NCBI GenBank assembly: GCA_937925685.1
Contig: CALAMI010000002.1
Coordinates: forward strand, 124,001 to 188,000
Reading direction: 5' to 3'
Length of the DNA stretch: 64,000 bases
From: Candidatus Binatia bacterium
GTDB taxonomy: Bacteria; Desulfobacterota; Binatia; HRBIN30
Shown: positions 53,630-62,692 of the stretch, one piece after another
Layout of the letters: every line of letters begins with the position of its first letter
Position numbering within the stretch: position 1 is the stretch's first letter
Made by a program: the position numbers and the translations under genes
The notes under the pieces: model-generated
Told to the model about the DNA's origin: nothing
Database searches by the model: none
The model's input: only the letters and a program-made list of their open reading frames with translations

Positions 53630-54478
53630 ATGCTACAAAGTGAGTCCAAGAGTGCTCCGCTGGTGGCACGATCGGTGCATTTTGCTTACCCTCGGCACGA
53701 GCCGGTGTTGCGTGACGTCAGCTTGAAGGTCGAGAGCGGGCAGGTGTTGGGCATTCTTGGCCCTAACGGTTCGGGCAAATCGACGCTGCTTCGTCTGCTG
53801 AGCGGGTGGCTAAAACCGCAGCAGGGAGAAATCGAACTCTGGGGAACGCCGCTAGCTCGACTGAAGGCTCACGAGATCGCCAGGCAACTTGCTGTCGTGC
53901 CGCAAGAGACCCATGTCGATTTTCCTTTCACGGTGATGGAGATGGTCTTGATGGGACGCGCCCCGTACCTGGGCGGTCTTGCCTTGGAGTCGGCTACCGA
54001 TGTTGCTTGCGCTCACGAGGCCATGGAGCGCATGGGTGTGGCCCATTTGGCCAGCCGCATGGTGCAAGAACTGAGCGGCGGCGAGCGTCAGCGTGTCGTG
54101 CTGGCGCGAGCTTTGGCGCAAGACACTCCCGTCTTGCTCCTGGATGAGCCAGGTGCGTTTCTCGACCTACACCATGTCGTTGCCATTTACGATTTGCTTC
54201 GCGACTTGGCCGCCGAGGGGCGCAGTATCGTGACCGTGCTCCACGATTTGAACTTAGCCGCCCTTTACTGCGATCGCGTGGTGCTGTTCTGCCGAGGACA
54301 GGTGTTTTGTGCAGGTGCTCCTGCGGAGGTGATCACGTATGCGAACGTCACCGAAGTTTACGAAACCGAGGTGTACGTGGATCTCAACGATCTCACGGGC
54401 GCGGTGAACGTGTTGCCCTTGAGCCGACCGTACCGCGAGCAGCTTCGCCAGCAATTCGGCGAGCGTAAACCGTCTTGA
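53630..54478 (+). CDS. ABC transporter ATP-binding protein (iron/haem/cobalamin type)
   Basis: A 282-residue ATPase with Walker A LGPNGSGKSTLLRLLSG, the Q-loop near VPQETHVDF, signature LSGGERQRVVLARAL, Walker B PVLLLDEPGAFLDLHH and switch His in VTVLHDLNLAALYCDRVV. The LHDLNLAALYCDRV and Walker B layout fit the FecE/HmuV/BtuD importer group. No permease or solute-binding protein is adjacent, so its partners lie elsewhere. About 60 bp separate it from the next gene. Confidence 0.9.
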   Translation: MLQSESKSAPLVARSVHFAYPRHEPVLRDVSLKVESGQVLGILGPNGSGKSTLLRLLSGWLKPQQGEIELWGTPLARLKAHEIARQLAVVPQETHVDFPFTVMEMVLMGRAPYLGGLALESATDVACAHEAMERMGVAHLASRMVQELSGGERQRVVLARALAQDTPVLLLDEPGAFLDLHHVVAIYDLLRDLAAEGRSIVTVLHDLNLAALYCDRVVLFCRGQVFCAGAPAEVITYANVTEVYETEVYVDLNDLTGAVNVLPLSRPYREQLRQQFGERKPS

Positions 54479-54539
54479 GTTGGCCCCTGAGAGAGGGCAA
54501 AAGCCAGCGGAGCCTCTTTTGCAGAAAGGATCGACCGTT

Positions 54540-54992
54540 ATGCGAACACCCAAACGAACCATTGCTTGGTTCTTGCTGCTTTGCCTGCTTCCCGTGGGAA
54601 GCCCAGCGGCGTTGGATTCCGAGTTGGTCAAAGCGCTGGAATCGAGCAAATACGTTTACATCTCGAGTCAGCGGAAGGATGGTTCGTGGAGTCGGCCAGC
54701 GGAAATATGGTTTTTGTACCACAATGATGCAGTGTACGTCGGCACTCGCCCCGAATCGTGGCGGGCCAAGCGCATTCGTTGGGGGCGGACCCGAGCGAGA
54801 ATTGCCGTAGGTAAGCCCGATGGCCCGACGTTTTACGCCAAGGGGGCCATTGTCGAGGAGCCAGCCACAGTGGAGAAAATGTTACAGGTGTTTGCCACGA
54901 AGTACAGGGACGGCTGGTCGCGCCACGAGGAAAGTTTTCGCCAAGGCTTCCGCGACGGCCGGCGGGTCCTCATCCGCTATGTTCCTGAGTGA
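54540..54992 (+). CDS. Exported pyridoxamine-5'-phosphate-oxidase-like protein
   Basis: A 150-residue protein. ATG 54540 has AAGGA upstream. An amino-terminal signal (AWFLLLCLLPVGSPAA) precedes a split-barrel flavin-binding-like domain: ALESSKYVYISSQRKDGSWS, PAEIWFLYHNDAVYVGTRPES, then ARIAVGKPDGPTFYAKGAIV. This resembles PNPOx-like/F420-type proteins, which are normally cytoplasmic, so the signal peptide is unusual. Ligand (FMN, haem or F420) unknown. In the same direction as the ABC ATPase, 61 bp after it. Confidence 0.72.
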   Translation: MRTPKRTIAWFLLLCLLPVGSPAALDSELVKALESSKYVYISSQRKDGSWSRPAEIWFLYHNDAVYVGTRPESWRAKRIRWGRTRARIAVGKPDGPTFYAKGAIVEEPATVEKMLQVFATKYRDGWSRHEESFRQGFRDGRRVLIRYVPE

Positions 54993-55004
54993 CGGTAGGA
55001 CTTG

Positions 55005-56672
55005 ATGTGCAAAGGCTCGGGGCTGTTTGGGTTTTTCACCTCGAGGGTGGTAGTTGTGCGAGCCGTGCCCTGGCCTAGCCGCTATCGTCACGACAGGGCG
55101 GCGGGAGAAGAGTGGATCGGTCATGCGTGGTTGCGCTCTCTCCACCAGGGGCGCCCGGGCAGGTGTAGGAGCGGACGACTCTGGGTTACGCTCCTGATGA
55201 TCGCGTTCAGCGGTGGTTGCAGGACTGACGAAGATTCGCTGGGACCCGCGAAGTTCACCACCGTGCGCGAGTTGGTCCGCTTGCCGGCAAGGGCTCGGCG
55301 GACGAGTTTGACCATCGGTTCCGATGGTGAGCACTATGCTTATGTCGACCACACGACCGCAGGCCAACGCGTGGTGTTCCGGGGAGGGATCGACCCGGAG
55401 TTCGAGGAAGTGGGCAATCCCGTGTTGTTGCGGGAAACGCACACCAGGCTTTACTGGGCAATCGAGAGGCGCCTCGGTGCAGAGAAGCTCGTCATCGTGG
55501 AGAACGGCCGTGTGATCGACACGGAGTGCGCTGCGCCCAATCTTTTTTTGCTGAGTCGGAATGGGCAGCGCTGGGCTACGGTGTGTAGCCTGGTCACACC
55601 GGAGCAAGGGGAAAACGCTCCGCCGTCGGCTGGGGTGATCTCGAATGGGCTATTGGTGGGAAGGTACCGCGACGTGTCCGTGCCGACGATCAGCGCCGAT
55701 GGGGCTCATGTGGCCTTCGTCGCCGAGCGGGAGGACGGCAAGCATGTGGTGGTGGTCGACGGTGAAGAACGAAAAGTCCTCGTGCCCCCACCCCCTGACA
55801 AGGCATCTCCAGCGACGCGCTTGACCCATCGGCCCCCGGGATTGCGCCAGTTTCGCGTGCTGTATCTGGCCGACGGTCGTCTGGTCACGCTCGTGTACGA
55901 CGCCGATGGCTGGGCGATATACCGCGACGACCAGCGCTTGGCCTCCTTTGCCCATGTGTGGAGTTTGGAGGGGGACTTTGCCGTTGGCTTCGATCAATTT
56001 CGAACCTCGCCAACGATCCTGGCTGGTTCGTTGACGAGCGCAGACGAGGCCCCGCAACTAGCCTGGTGGGAGAAAGTCCCCGGCCAGGAGACGCAGTGGC
56101 GCGTCGTGCTTGGCGGCAAAGCGGTGGATCCCGTGTGTGAGCATTTCTGGGAACAGGGGCCCCCTTTGCTCTCTGACGATGGGGCACGCGTCGCGTTCCC
56201 CTGTTGGCGTGCTTTGCCCGTGGGGCGCGACACATTGCTCGATGTGGTTTCCAATGGTTTCCGCTGGGGGCCGTACTATGCTGTTTGGGGCTTAGCGTTT
56301 TCTCCCGACGGCCGGCGGGTTGCGTACGCCGCGGCAGAGGACGTGGAACGGACGGAGTGGCGCTACTTCATCGATGGTCGAGCCTTCCCCTTGAAGTACA
56401 GCGAGGCATGGCGGCCGCGGTTTACGCCCGATGGAAAACACCTCGCCTGGGAAGCAACGTGGAAAGGCCGTATGGTCGCGGTGATCGACGGGGAAAGTGT
56501 ATTCTCCTTCGACGCCGTGCTCTGGGGTCCAGAATTTCCCCGAAAAGACACCGTGGCGTGGGCGGTACGCCGCGGCCAACGGGTGTATCGGGTGGAAACC
56601 ACTCAGAGTTCTCCCGCCCCGCCAAGGTCGCTTGCCCAGCGACTTCGTCTTTGGCTCAGTGCACGGCCCTGA
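55005..56672 (+). CDS. Lipoprotein with TolB/WD40-like beta-propeller
   Basis: About 555 residues. An ATG at 55005 (or TTG 55002) starts the frame, but the signal is only near residues 60-72, LWVTLLMIAFSGGC, with a possible lipidated Cys; a downstream TTG before it may be the true start, so the start is uncertain. The rest has repeats resembling PD40/TolB blades: GEHYAYVDHTTAG, ISADGAHVAFVAERED, LSDDGARVAFPCWRAL, FSPDGRRVAYAAAED, FTPDGKHLAWEATW. It is likely a periplasmic or surface propeller of unknown function, following the PNPOx-like gene. Confidence 0.72.
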   Translation: MCKGSGLFGFFTSRVVVVRAVPWPSRYRHDRAAGEEWIGHAWLRSLHQGRPGRCRSGRLWVTLLMIAFSGGCRTDEDSLGPAKFTTVRELVRLPARARRTSLTIGSDGEHYAYVDHTTAGQRVVFRGGIDPEFEEVGNPVLLRETHTRLYWAIERRLGAEKLVIVENGRVIDTECAAPNLFLLSRNGQRWATVCSLVTPEQGENAPPSAGVISNGLLVGRYRDVSVPTISADGAHVAFVAEREDGKHVVVVDGEERKVLVPPPPDKASPATRLTHRPPGLRQFRVLYLADGRLVTLVYDADGWAIYRDDQRLASFAHVWSLEGDFAVGFDQFRTSPTILAGSLTSADEAPQLAWWEKVPGQETQWRVVLGGKAVDPVCEHFWEQGPPLLSDDGARVAFPCWRALPVGRDTLLDVVSNGFRWGPYYAVWGLAFSPDGRRVAYAAAEDVERTEWRYFIDGRAFPLKYSEAWRPRFTPDGKHLAWEATWKGRMVAVIDGESVFSFDAVLWGPEFPRKDTVAWAVRRGQRVYRVETTQSSPAPPRSLAQRLRLWLSARP

Positions 56673-56703
56673 GGGACCTTGGCCCGAGGGTGTGGCTGGG
56701 ATG

Positions 56704-57393
56704 TTATTCCGAGGCGAACTGCCGGGCGGCAAAGTCCCAGTGCAGCAGTTTGTCGATCACGGCGTTGACGTAATCGGCACGACGGTTCTGGTAGTCCAGG
56801 TAGTAAGCATGCTCCCACACATCGATGGTGAGCAGCGGTTTTTTCCCCATCGTAATGGGTGTGTCTGCATTTGCGGTAGCTAGAATTTCGAGACGACCCC
56901 CGCTTTTGACCAGCCAAGCCCAGCCGCTGCCGAACTGGCCAATCGCCGCCTGCGCCAATTTTGTGCGGAAACTGTCGAATCCGCCGAAGTCTCGCTCGAT
57001 TTGTTCGAGGAGTTTGCCGCTGGGTTTGCCCCCTCCCTTGGGGCTCAAGCTGTTCCAGTAAAAGGTGTGATTCCACGCCTGCGCGGCGTTGTGGAAGATC
57101 GCGATCTTGTCGGATTTTCCCGCGGTCTCCTGCACGACCCGTTCAAGGGGTAGGTCGGCAAGCTCACTTCCGGCTACCAGTTTGTTCAAATTGTCGACAT
57201 AGGTGCGGTGGTGTTTGCCGTAGTGGAAGGAAATGGTTTGTCCAGAGATGGTGGGTGCAAGCGCGCTTTCTTCCCAGGGAAGGGGTGGAAGCGCGAACGG
57301 TGCCGTTTCCGCTGGGACCCGGCGTACCCAGAAAGTCATTGCAGCGAACGCCCCGAGTTTGATCACCGAACGTCGCGACAGAGGCTGGCTCAT
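56704..57393 (-). CDS. Exported Fe-type superoxide dismutase
   Basis: A 229-residue Fe/Mn SOD that disproportionates superoxide. ATG 57393 has GGGAGG upstream. [17 protein letters not shown] resembles a Tat signal (paired Arg, then a hydrophobic stretch), so it is exported folded. Metal ligands are H57 (ISFHYGKHH), H109 (AWNHTFYW), D191 and H195 ([13 protein letters not shown]). The [11 protein letters not shown] context, with Gln105, points to an iron enzyme. It would protect the periplasm. It sits about 100 bp downstream of the peroxiredoxin gene, with a strong hairpin between. Confidence 0.93.
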   Translation of the reverse strand: MSQPLSRRSVIKLGAFAAMTFWVRRVPAETAPFALPPLPWEESALAPTISGQTISFHYGKHHRTYVDNLNKLVAGSELADLPLERVVQETAGKSDKIAIFHNAAQAWNHTFYWNSLSPKGGGKPSGKLLEQIERDFGGFDSFRTKLAQAAIGQFGSGWAWLVKSGGRLEILATANADTPITMGKKPLLTIDVWEHAYYLDYQNRRADYVNAVIDKLLHWDFAARQFASE

Positions 57394-57411
57394 CTGCTGA
57401 CCTCCCTTTGG

Positions 57412-57459
57412 GCAGACTTGCGCGTGGCTCGCCGAGGGCAACACGCAAGTCTGCTTTTT
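57412..57459. promoter_or_regulatory. Long inverted repeat between peroxiredoxin and SOD
   Basis: GCAGACTTGC (57412-57421) pairs perfectly with GCAAGTCTGC (57445-57454), and GTG (57424-57426) with CAC (57442-57444) inside. TTTTT follows on the plus strand (57455-57459), so an intrinsic terminator would point in the plus direction, although no plus-strand gene leads into it. On the minus strand it lies between ahpC and the SOD ribosome site, preceded by A-run and with no U-run after it. It may cut the message, act as a regulator site or stop antisense transcripts. Confidence 0.55.
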
Positions 57460-57493
57460 GCCACACGAGCGAGGCCGTTGCTAGGGGCCGAAG

Positions 57494-58033
57494 TTACGCC
57501 CCTCGGAGCGTCGGTTCCCCAGGCCGCCAATTGCAAGGCGTGAGTTCGTTGGTTTGCAGTGCGGCAAGAACGCGCAACACCTCGTCCACGTTGCGGCCGG
57601 TGGCGAGATCGTTGACCGTCACGAAGCGAATCACGCCCTCAGGATCGACGATAAACGTCGCCCGCAATGCCACTCCTTCTGTTTTGTGGAGAATGCCCAG
57701 TGCGGAGCTGAGTTCGCGCTTGGTGTCGGCAAGCATGGGGAACGGCAAGTCGCGCAACTCCGGGTGCTGTTGGCGCCAGGCGAGGTGCACGTAGTGCGTA
57801 TCGGTCGAGGCACCGAGGACTTGGGCGTTCCGGGCACGGAACTCCGCTTCACGGCGCCCGAATTCAGCAATTTCGGTGGGACATACGAAAGTGAAGTCCA
57901 TCGGCCAGAAAAACACCACCAGCCACTTTCCTGGGAAACTGCGGTCCGTAAGTTCCGCGAACTCCCGCCCGGGCTCACGACTGACCACTGCTTTCAAATG
58001 GAAGCTGGGAAAACGATCGCCAACGGTAACCAT
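57494..58033 (-). CDS. AhpC/Prx-family peroxiredoxin
   Basis: A 179-residue cytoplasmic peroxidase reducing peroxides through cysteines. ATG 58033 has GGAAGGAGG upstream. The peroxidatic Cys51 is in DFTFVCPTE and a second Cys167 sits in TPCNWRPGEP near the end, as in AhpC-like two-Cys enzymes. VSREPGREFAELTD and the AhpC-type layout are normal. Its partner reductase is not nearby. Transcribed towards the SOD gene, suggesting a shared oxidative-stress response. Confidence 0.92.
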   Translation of the reverse strand: MVTVGDRFPSFHLKAVVSREPGREFAELTDRSFPGKWLVVFFWPMDFTFVCPTEIAEFGRREAEFRARNAQVLGASTDTHYVHLAWRQQHPELRDLPFPMLADTKRELSSALGILHKTEGVALRATFIVDPEGVIRFVTVNDLATGRNVDEVLRVLAALQTNELTPCNWRPGEPTLRGA

Positions 58034-58380
58034 ACGTCGTACCTCCTTCCTAGAGATCGATGCGATTGCGGGGTAGAAAATAACGATGCCCCTGTGGTTG
58101 GTGCCAATTGTATTGCTCGATGGCCGGCATCGATCGCGTCTATCTCACGCCCAGCGGGGCTCGCCGCCACGAGCGAGATTCCATGGCTGCACACACACTT
58201 TTCACCGGCGTGACGGAGGCATGGAGCGAGCTCTGCAATGAATCCTGTACGGGCGTTGCCTCGGCGGCGGGCCGTGAGGGCATCCACCGAATCCAAGCGC
58301 AGACATCGGCGATGGTGCAGGCGCTCCTCCTTCGACGGGGAACGGCGTGGCCGGTTCTCCCCTTGGGGTGCGGCCCAGGT
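58034..58380. other. Intergenic region, no gene seen
   Basis: About 350 bp upstream of the peroxiredoxin on the minus strand. A weak promoter candidate reads TTGGCA with a TTATTT about 18 bp on, which is not strong. The rest has no coding signal that I trust. Confidence 0.35.
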
Positions 58381-59193
58381 CTAGCGGTCGACGGCTATCT
58401 TGCCGTGTCGTTCTAGAAGCTGCAGCACCGAGTCGTGCAGTAGGCCGTTGGTGGCAATGATCCCGGGGAGGCGGGTGTGTCGTTGGTTGAAGCGCAAGGG
58501 GTTGCCAAAGCGATCGGTGATCCGGCCTCCCGCTGCCTCGAGGAGCGCTGCCCCGGCACAAATGTCCCACTCGTTTTTCGGAGTGAGGCTGAATGTGGCG
58601 TCAGCGCGTCCGGCAGCGATCCATGCCAGCTTGTAAGCCACGCTGCCGGTGAGCGCGACGTGGATTTCGTTTTTGAACTCGTCCCACTCGCCTCTCCGTT
58701 CTTCGCTGCGGCTGGCCAGAAAACGAGCCTCTGTCAGGGTCCGGACCGTGGAGACAACGACACGCTCGTTGCCGAAAAAGGCTCCGCGACCGCGGGCGCC
58801 GACAAACAGTTCCTCCTTTACCGGGTTGTACTCGACGCCAAGCGCGGCTTCGCCGCCGATCGCAAGGGCGACGCACACGACGAACTCGGGAATGTGTTCC
58901 AGGAATTCCCGAGAACCATCGAGAGGGTCGACGATCCACACACGCTGCTTTTGAAGGCGCTCGGCAGAGTCGTGGGTTTCCTCGGAGAGCCAGCCGTGCT
59001 CGGGAAACGCAGCGCGGAGGTGGCTTTCGATTACCCGATTGGCTTCCAGGTCTGCTTCCGACACGGGGTTGTGTCGACCTCCTTCTTTGAAGCGCACCCG
59101 TACCTTGCGCCGGTAATAATGGCGCACCACATCTCCTGCGGCCCGCGCAGCTTCAATGGCAATGTCCCACTCCTGCTGTGTCGGAACTTCCAC
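58381..59193 (-). CDS. CysQ-like 3'(2'),5'-bisphosphate nucleotidase/IMPase family
   Basis: A 270-residue Mg-dependent phosphatase. The GTG at 59193 with AGGGG 7 bases upstream gives the family's normal length, so the 59-codon upstream extension to 59370 is dropped. Motifs are NPVSEADLEANRVI, WLSEETHD, VWIVDPLDGSREFLEHIPEF (metal-binding DPLDGS), LGVEYNPVKEELFVG and EWDICAGAALLEAAGGRITD. DGSREF at this place points to CysQ-type 3'-phosphoadenosine phosphatases rather than inositol phosphatases. Its job would be recycling PAP from sulfate assimilation. Confidence 0.85.
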   Translation of the reverse strand: MEVPTQQEWDIAIEAARAAGDVVRHYYRRKVRVRFKEGGRHNPVSEADLEANRVIESHLRAAFPEHGWLSEETHDSAERLQKQRVWIVDPLDGSREFLEHIPEFVVCVALAIGGEAALGVEYNPVKEELFVGARGRGAFFGNERVVVSTVRTLTEARFLASRSEERRGEWDEFKNEIHVALTGSVAYKLAWIAAGRADATFSLTPKNEWDICAGAALLEAAGGRITDRFGNPLRFNQRHTRLPGIIATNGLLHDSVLQLLERHGKIAVDR

Positions 59194-59414
59194 CGAAAGA
59201 CCCCTAGCCTGACGATGGCAGGCGCGCAAAGGAACGAGGCTTTTGGCCCCCGGCGGCGTCTTGGCCCCGGTGGCCAATCGCAGCACTGTGTGCGCTGGAG
59301 CCAAGAGTCGCTCCTCCACTCCGTCTTTCACCTGCCGAACTTCTGCCACTTGAGTTCGGCCCCACGTCACTTCCCACCGCGGCCGATGCCTGAGCGTGGC
59401 GGCTCGAAGCGCTG

Positions 59415-60248
59415 CTAACGAGCCTTACGAGTGGTCAGAAGGCCCGGAGAGCCGATGACGACAGCGGTGGCCGCAATCAGGTTACCCAAGAGCATGAAGG
59501 GGAAGACCTCGGGCGCAAGGCCGAGTAGCTCGCCGCTGAAGTTCATCATTCCGTGGAACAGAAGCACCGCCAGGATGCTGCGATTCGTACTGTTGTAGAC
59601 CCACACGATCAGCAGGGTGTGCAGAACGATGGACGGCAGCCACCACCACAGCTGTGGGCTGAACGTGGTGTCAGCGTAGTATCCTGGGAACCAAACGAAA
59701 GGCGTGTGCCAAATGGCCCACGCTGCTCCGTTGATTAGTCCGGCAACTGCAGGGTTGAAACGCTGCTGCAGCTCGTCAAGCCAGTATCCGCGGAGACCCA
59801 CCTCCTCAACTGCCGGAAAGACGAACGACAGCAACAGTAGGAACGCAAGCGCTCGCGGCGCGGTGATTACTTCCCAGGCGATCCCCAAAGGTCGATGCGT
59901 GATTCCTAGGGCGTATGCGGCGGCTGCCATGAGCAAGTCGAACGCTGGCCAGAAGAACAGGGTGACGACCAACCATCGAAATGGGATGCGGCGGATGTCG
60001 ATGAGCCGATGCAAGAGATCGCGGAGCCTCTCTTTGCCACCCGTTAGGCCCGTTAGGGTGATGCCGGCAAGGAGTGGGCTCGCTCCGCCCACGAGGAAGA
60101 GCAGCACGTTCGGAAAGGACCACACGGAGTTGCCCGCTGCGAGTAAGGGACTCCAGAACAAGTATGCCCAACCGATGTAAATGACCGGGAAGCCCCAAGG
60201 ACCCACACGGGAGGCAAATGCCCGCAACCGCTGGTAGGCGTTGTTCAA
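59415..60248 (-). CDS. CPBP-family intramembrane metalloprotease
   Basis: About 277 residues from TTG 60248, preceded by AGGGGG; an ATG at 60389 would add 47 residues of no clear signal. Eight or so hydrophobic helices. The CPBP (Abi) motifs are AVEEVGLRGYWLDELQQR (EExxxR), WAIWHTPF (FxxxH-like) and FHGMMNF (His), a diglutamate/two-histidine metal site. Function unknown; relatives process membrane-linked proteins or bacteriocins. The candidate promoter at 60444-60449 would drive it. Confidence 0.85.
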   Translation of the reverse strand: MNNAYQRLRAFASRVGPWGFPVIYIGWAYLFWSPLLAAGNSVWSFPNVLLFLVGGASPLLAGITLTGLTGGKERLRDLLHRLIDIRRIPFRWLVVTLFFWPAFDLLMAAAAYALGITHRPLGIAWEVITAPRALAFLLLLSFVFPAVEEVGLRGYWLDELQQRFNPAVAGLINGAAWAIWHTPFVWFPGYYADTTFSPQLWWWLPSIVLHTLLIVWVYNSTNRSILAVLLFHGMMNFSGELLGLAPEVFPFMLLGNLIAATAVVIGSPGLLTTRKAR

Positions 60249-60443
60249 GACTTTCCCCCTAGAGTTCCACAGCAACAACGCTGGTGCGCCGAACTGTGGC
60301 GGTGAGCAAGTGCGCCAAACGGCGCGAGCACCGGGTGCGCCGTAGTGCGAGTGAGGAAGATCTCGGAAGTGCCATAACGGCGCACTCAAGACTGATTACT
60401 TTTCACATTCGGGACTCGCCCTGAGAAGGATGGGACTACAACT

Positions 60444-60449
60444 ATTATA
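60444..60449 (-). promoter_or_regulatory. Candidate sigma-70 -10 box before CPBP gene
   Basis: The minus strand reads TATAAT here, a perfect -10 hexamer in an AT-rich island, with the 8-bp sequence TATACAGC repeated beside it. A -35 box is not clear (GGGACA lies 15 bases upstream). The gene start is 60-200 bp away depending on the start codon. Confidence 0.35.
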
Positions 60450-61357
60450 CAGCTATACAGCTTCTGTCCCGTGATCAATGAAGCCGCCGGCTGTTGCTCC
60501 GACTCCGCTGACACGAGGGAGCATATCCTTGCCGCCTCCGTGCGTCCTCTCTGCCTTCAGCCGAGAAAAACACACCCACGAAACGGGTGTTACTGGACCC
60601 CCGCCATCGCATTGACGGCGCGCGCTTGTGGAATCCCAAGATGGATCACGTCAATGCGAGAACGCGAGCGCTCCGCTATGTTCGGCCAAGAGTAAGACCG
60701 CCTTCAGAAGGTAGTACTGCACAGCACTGTGCCATCGTTAGCGTGAACTCTTTGCAACTTGCGCTACTTCACCTAGCCGATTCCATCCCCCCGCGAAAAG
60801 CAGGGATGACATCCTCCTCGGTGGCGGGGTGTAAGTGGGTTGCATTGCGTGAAAGAGGCGAGGTGGTTCGTACCGCTTGACGGTTCGAGTGAGGCGACCC
60901 CTTGGCACCGAAGGTTGTACGTCTTGGTGGCGGGGTCGTGCGAGGCGGTTCGCACCGGGGCCGTGCCCGCTGACCACCTTCGCAGGTAGCGCTCTTTGAG
61001 CTTAGTCGTTTGAGCCGTATCTTGACTGCTCGCGTCTCGCATTTCAGCCGTTCGGCGGAACAGGTGAGCCTGGTGCGCGATGCTCACTAGCGTTCCCAAG
61101 TTGCACCACGGAGCAGCGCCATCATCCCTTTTCGTCGCCAATGCTTCTGCCTTCGCTCGATGCGCTGTTTCGTTCATCGGCTTCCCCGGCGAGTCAATTT
61201 GCGCAGGGGCGCAGCGTTCGTCCTGTCGGCCCCAACGGCTCGTACGCAGCGGCGTCGTCGTTCGCATGGGCTGCAGCGGCTCTTTCGTTCGTGCGGCGAC
61301 TACACGACCCAGCCCTTGTAAATGCTTCTTGGCCCGCTCGTGGCCCGACCTGCGCCG
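60450..61357. other. Gene-poor, repeat-bearing accessory region
   Basis: About 900 bp without a convincing gene. Small palindromes are present: ACACCC/GGGTGT (about 60569-60587), and CATCCC/GGGATG near 60785-60810. A near-duplicated 16-mer, GAGGtGGTTCGtACCg near 60859 and GAGGcGGTTCGcACCg near 60952, brackets a Gly-rich stretch. Base composition and the truncated helicase next door suggest decayed mobile DNA. I could not identify an insertion-sequence end. Confidence 0.4.
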
Positions 61358-62692
61358 TTAAGCGCAAGGTCTTGTGGGAAAGCGTGTTAGCGGTACGAAG
61401 AGCTCTCTCATGTAATCGTACTTGGCCCCTCGCTCCCGGAAAAGAATATGGTTTTCCATAAATCGGGTGCGCTCCCGCGTGCCATCGTCATATCTCAGGT
61501 GCAGCTCCTCGTCGGGGGTGGCGGAGATGATATAGGCGTCCAGTAAAACATTGGTCTTTGCGTTCCGCTTTCCGATTTCCTCAGCCAGCGCAGGCAGCCG
61601 TTCCCACAGGCGCGCCTTTTCGTCGTGGATGTAGGCTTTGGCGTGCAGCATGCCATGCGGTTCGATGAAGACAATGCGCTGGGCTTTCGTTTCTTGATCC
61701 AGCAGCCACAGGATGAAATCCGGGTAAAAGCCGCGTTCTTCAAAGAAGCCGATCGCGCGCCCGCGGGTCAGATTGCGCAGGAGGAAGATTTCTTTCCCGG
61801 CCAGCGAATGATCCTTCTCGGTGTTCCAGTCGTCGCGTAGGTCGCGCACGAATTGGGCTTCACTCTCGTTCACAGCAGGCGGATCGGCGCTCAACACGTC
61901 GCCTTTCGTAAGCAGCAAAGGCAGATAGAGATGCCGGTCGAAGAAAATGCGCGGAAGGTTGTCGTTCTCGCCCCTGTAGACTTTTTCCATGTCTTGGCGC
62001 AGTCTCTCAATTGCCTCGACAACATCAGCGCGGGAGCGTGAAGCACGGACGGTATAGGCAGCTTTCTTTTCTTGCACACTTGGGCGGTTGAAGGCCAAGT
62101 TGGGATCATCGAGATCGACCGGGCGATAGGCTAAAGTCTGTTCCTCCCATGGCTCACGCCGCGCCTGATAGAACCGGTCCACGTAACGGCACAGAAGTTG
62201 GGTCACGGTTTGCTGGAGCAGGGCGCGGCCGGCAAAGGATCGGGGGCAGACCACGGCTTCATCCGCCACAAGAGTGTAGGAGACCTTCTCGATAATCTGG
62301 CGCGGCGTCTCAGGGCGGATGACTAGATTGTTCAAGCCCTTCCGCTCCTTGTAGGCCAAAAGGTCAAGGTAAACCGGATGCCAGTCGACCAAGGATAGAC
62401 TTTCCGGCGGGATTCTGCGCGCTTGCCCGGCGCGCACATCGGCGGTGTGGAAGCTCCACCGCATGCTTGCCAGCGACTGCACACGAACGGATAGATCCAC
62501 CTGCACGGAGATCGTGGGGTCGGGTTCCAACACCAGCATTGTCTCTACGGCAAAGTCGCGTCCTGCCGGCGGACGGGGTACTACCAGGCCGCGACTGAGG
62601 AACTGCTCATTCGCCCAGACGAACAAGGGCAATGCAATCGGCGGTTCTACCTCCACGCCCTCGCGTTCCAGATACTCTCGGAACTGCGCCAT
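61358..62692 (-). pseudogene. C-terminal part of a DEAD/DEAH helicase-nuclease, truncated
   Basis: A 444-codon frame from ATG 62692. It resembles the carboxy part of large restriction/defence helicases: no Walker A or DEAD box is present. Residues 1-100 look like a linker region (LVVPRPPAGRDF) of type III restriction/DEAD-helicase proteins, and near residue 340 is a nuclease-like core FYPDFILWLLD ... RIVFIEPHGM, where the usual ExK or DPKG reads EPHG. In-frame sequence runs only four codons upstream of the ATG (RANY) before a TAG, so homology appears cut at about 62700. It is a remnant unless the rest is supplied elsewhere. Confidence 0.65.

Noticed and set aside
60840..60920. Possible tRNA because of a GGTTCGAGT T-loop-like string
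   Set aside because: No acceptor, anticodon or D-arm pairing can be built around it.
60773..61267. A 164-codon minus-strand frame as a gene
   Set aside because: No recognisable motif, no good ribosome site, and it runs across the small palindromes and duplicated 16-mer.
61358..62692. Intact defence helicase
   Set aside because: Walker A, DEAD box and the amino half are missing; only the carboxy nuclease-like part is present.
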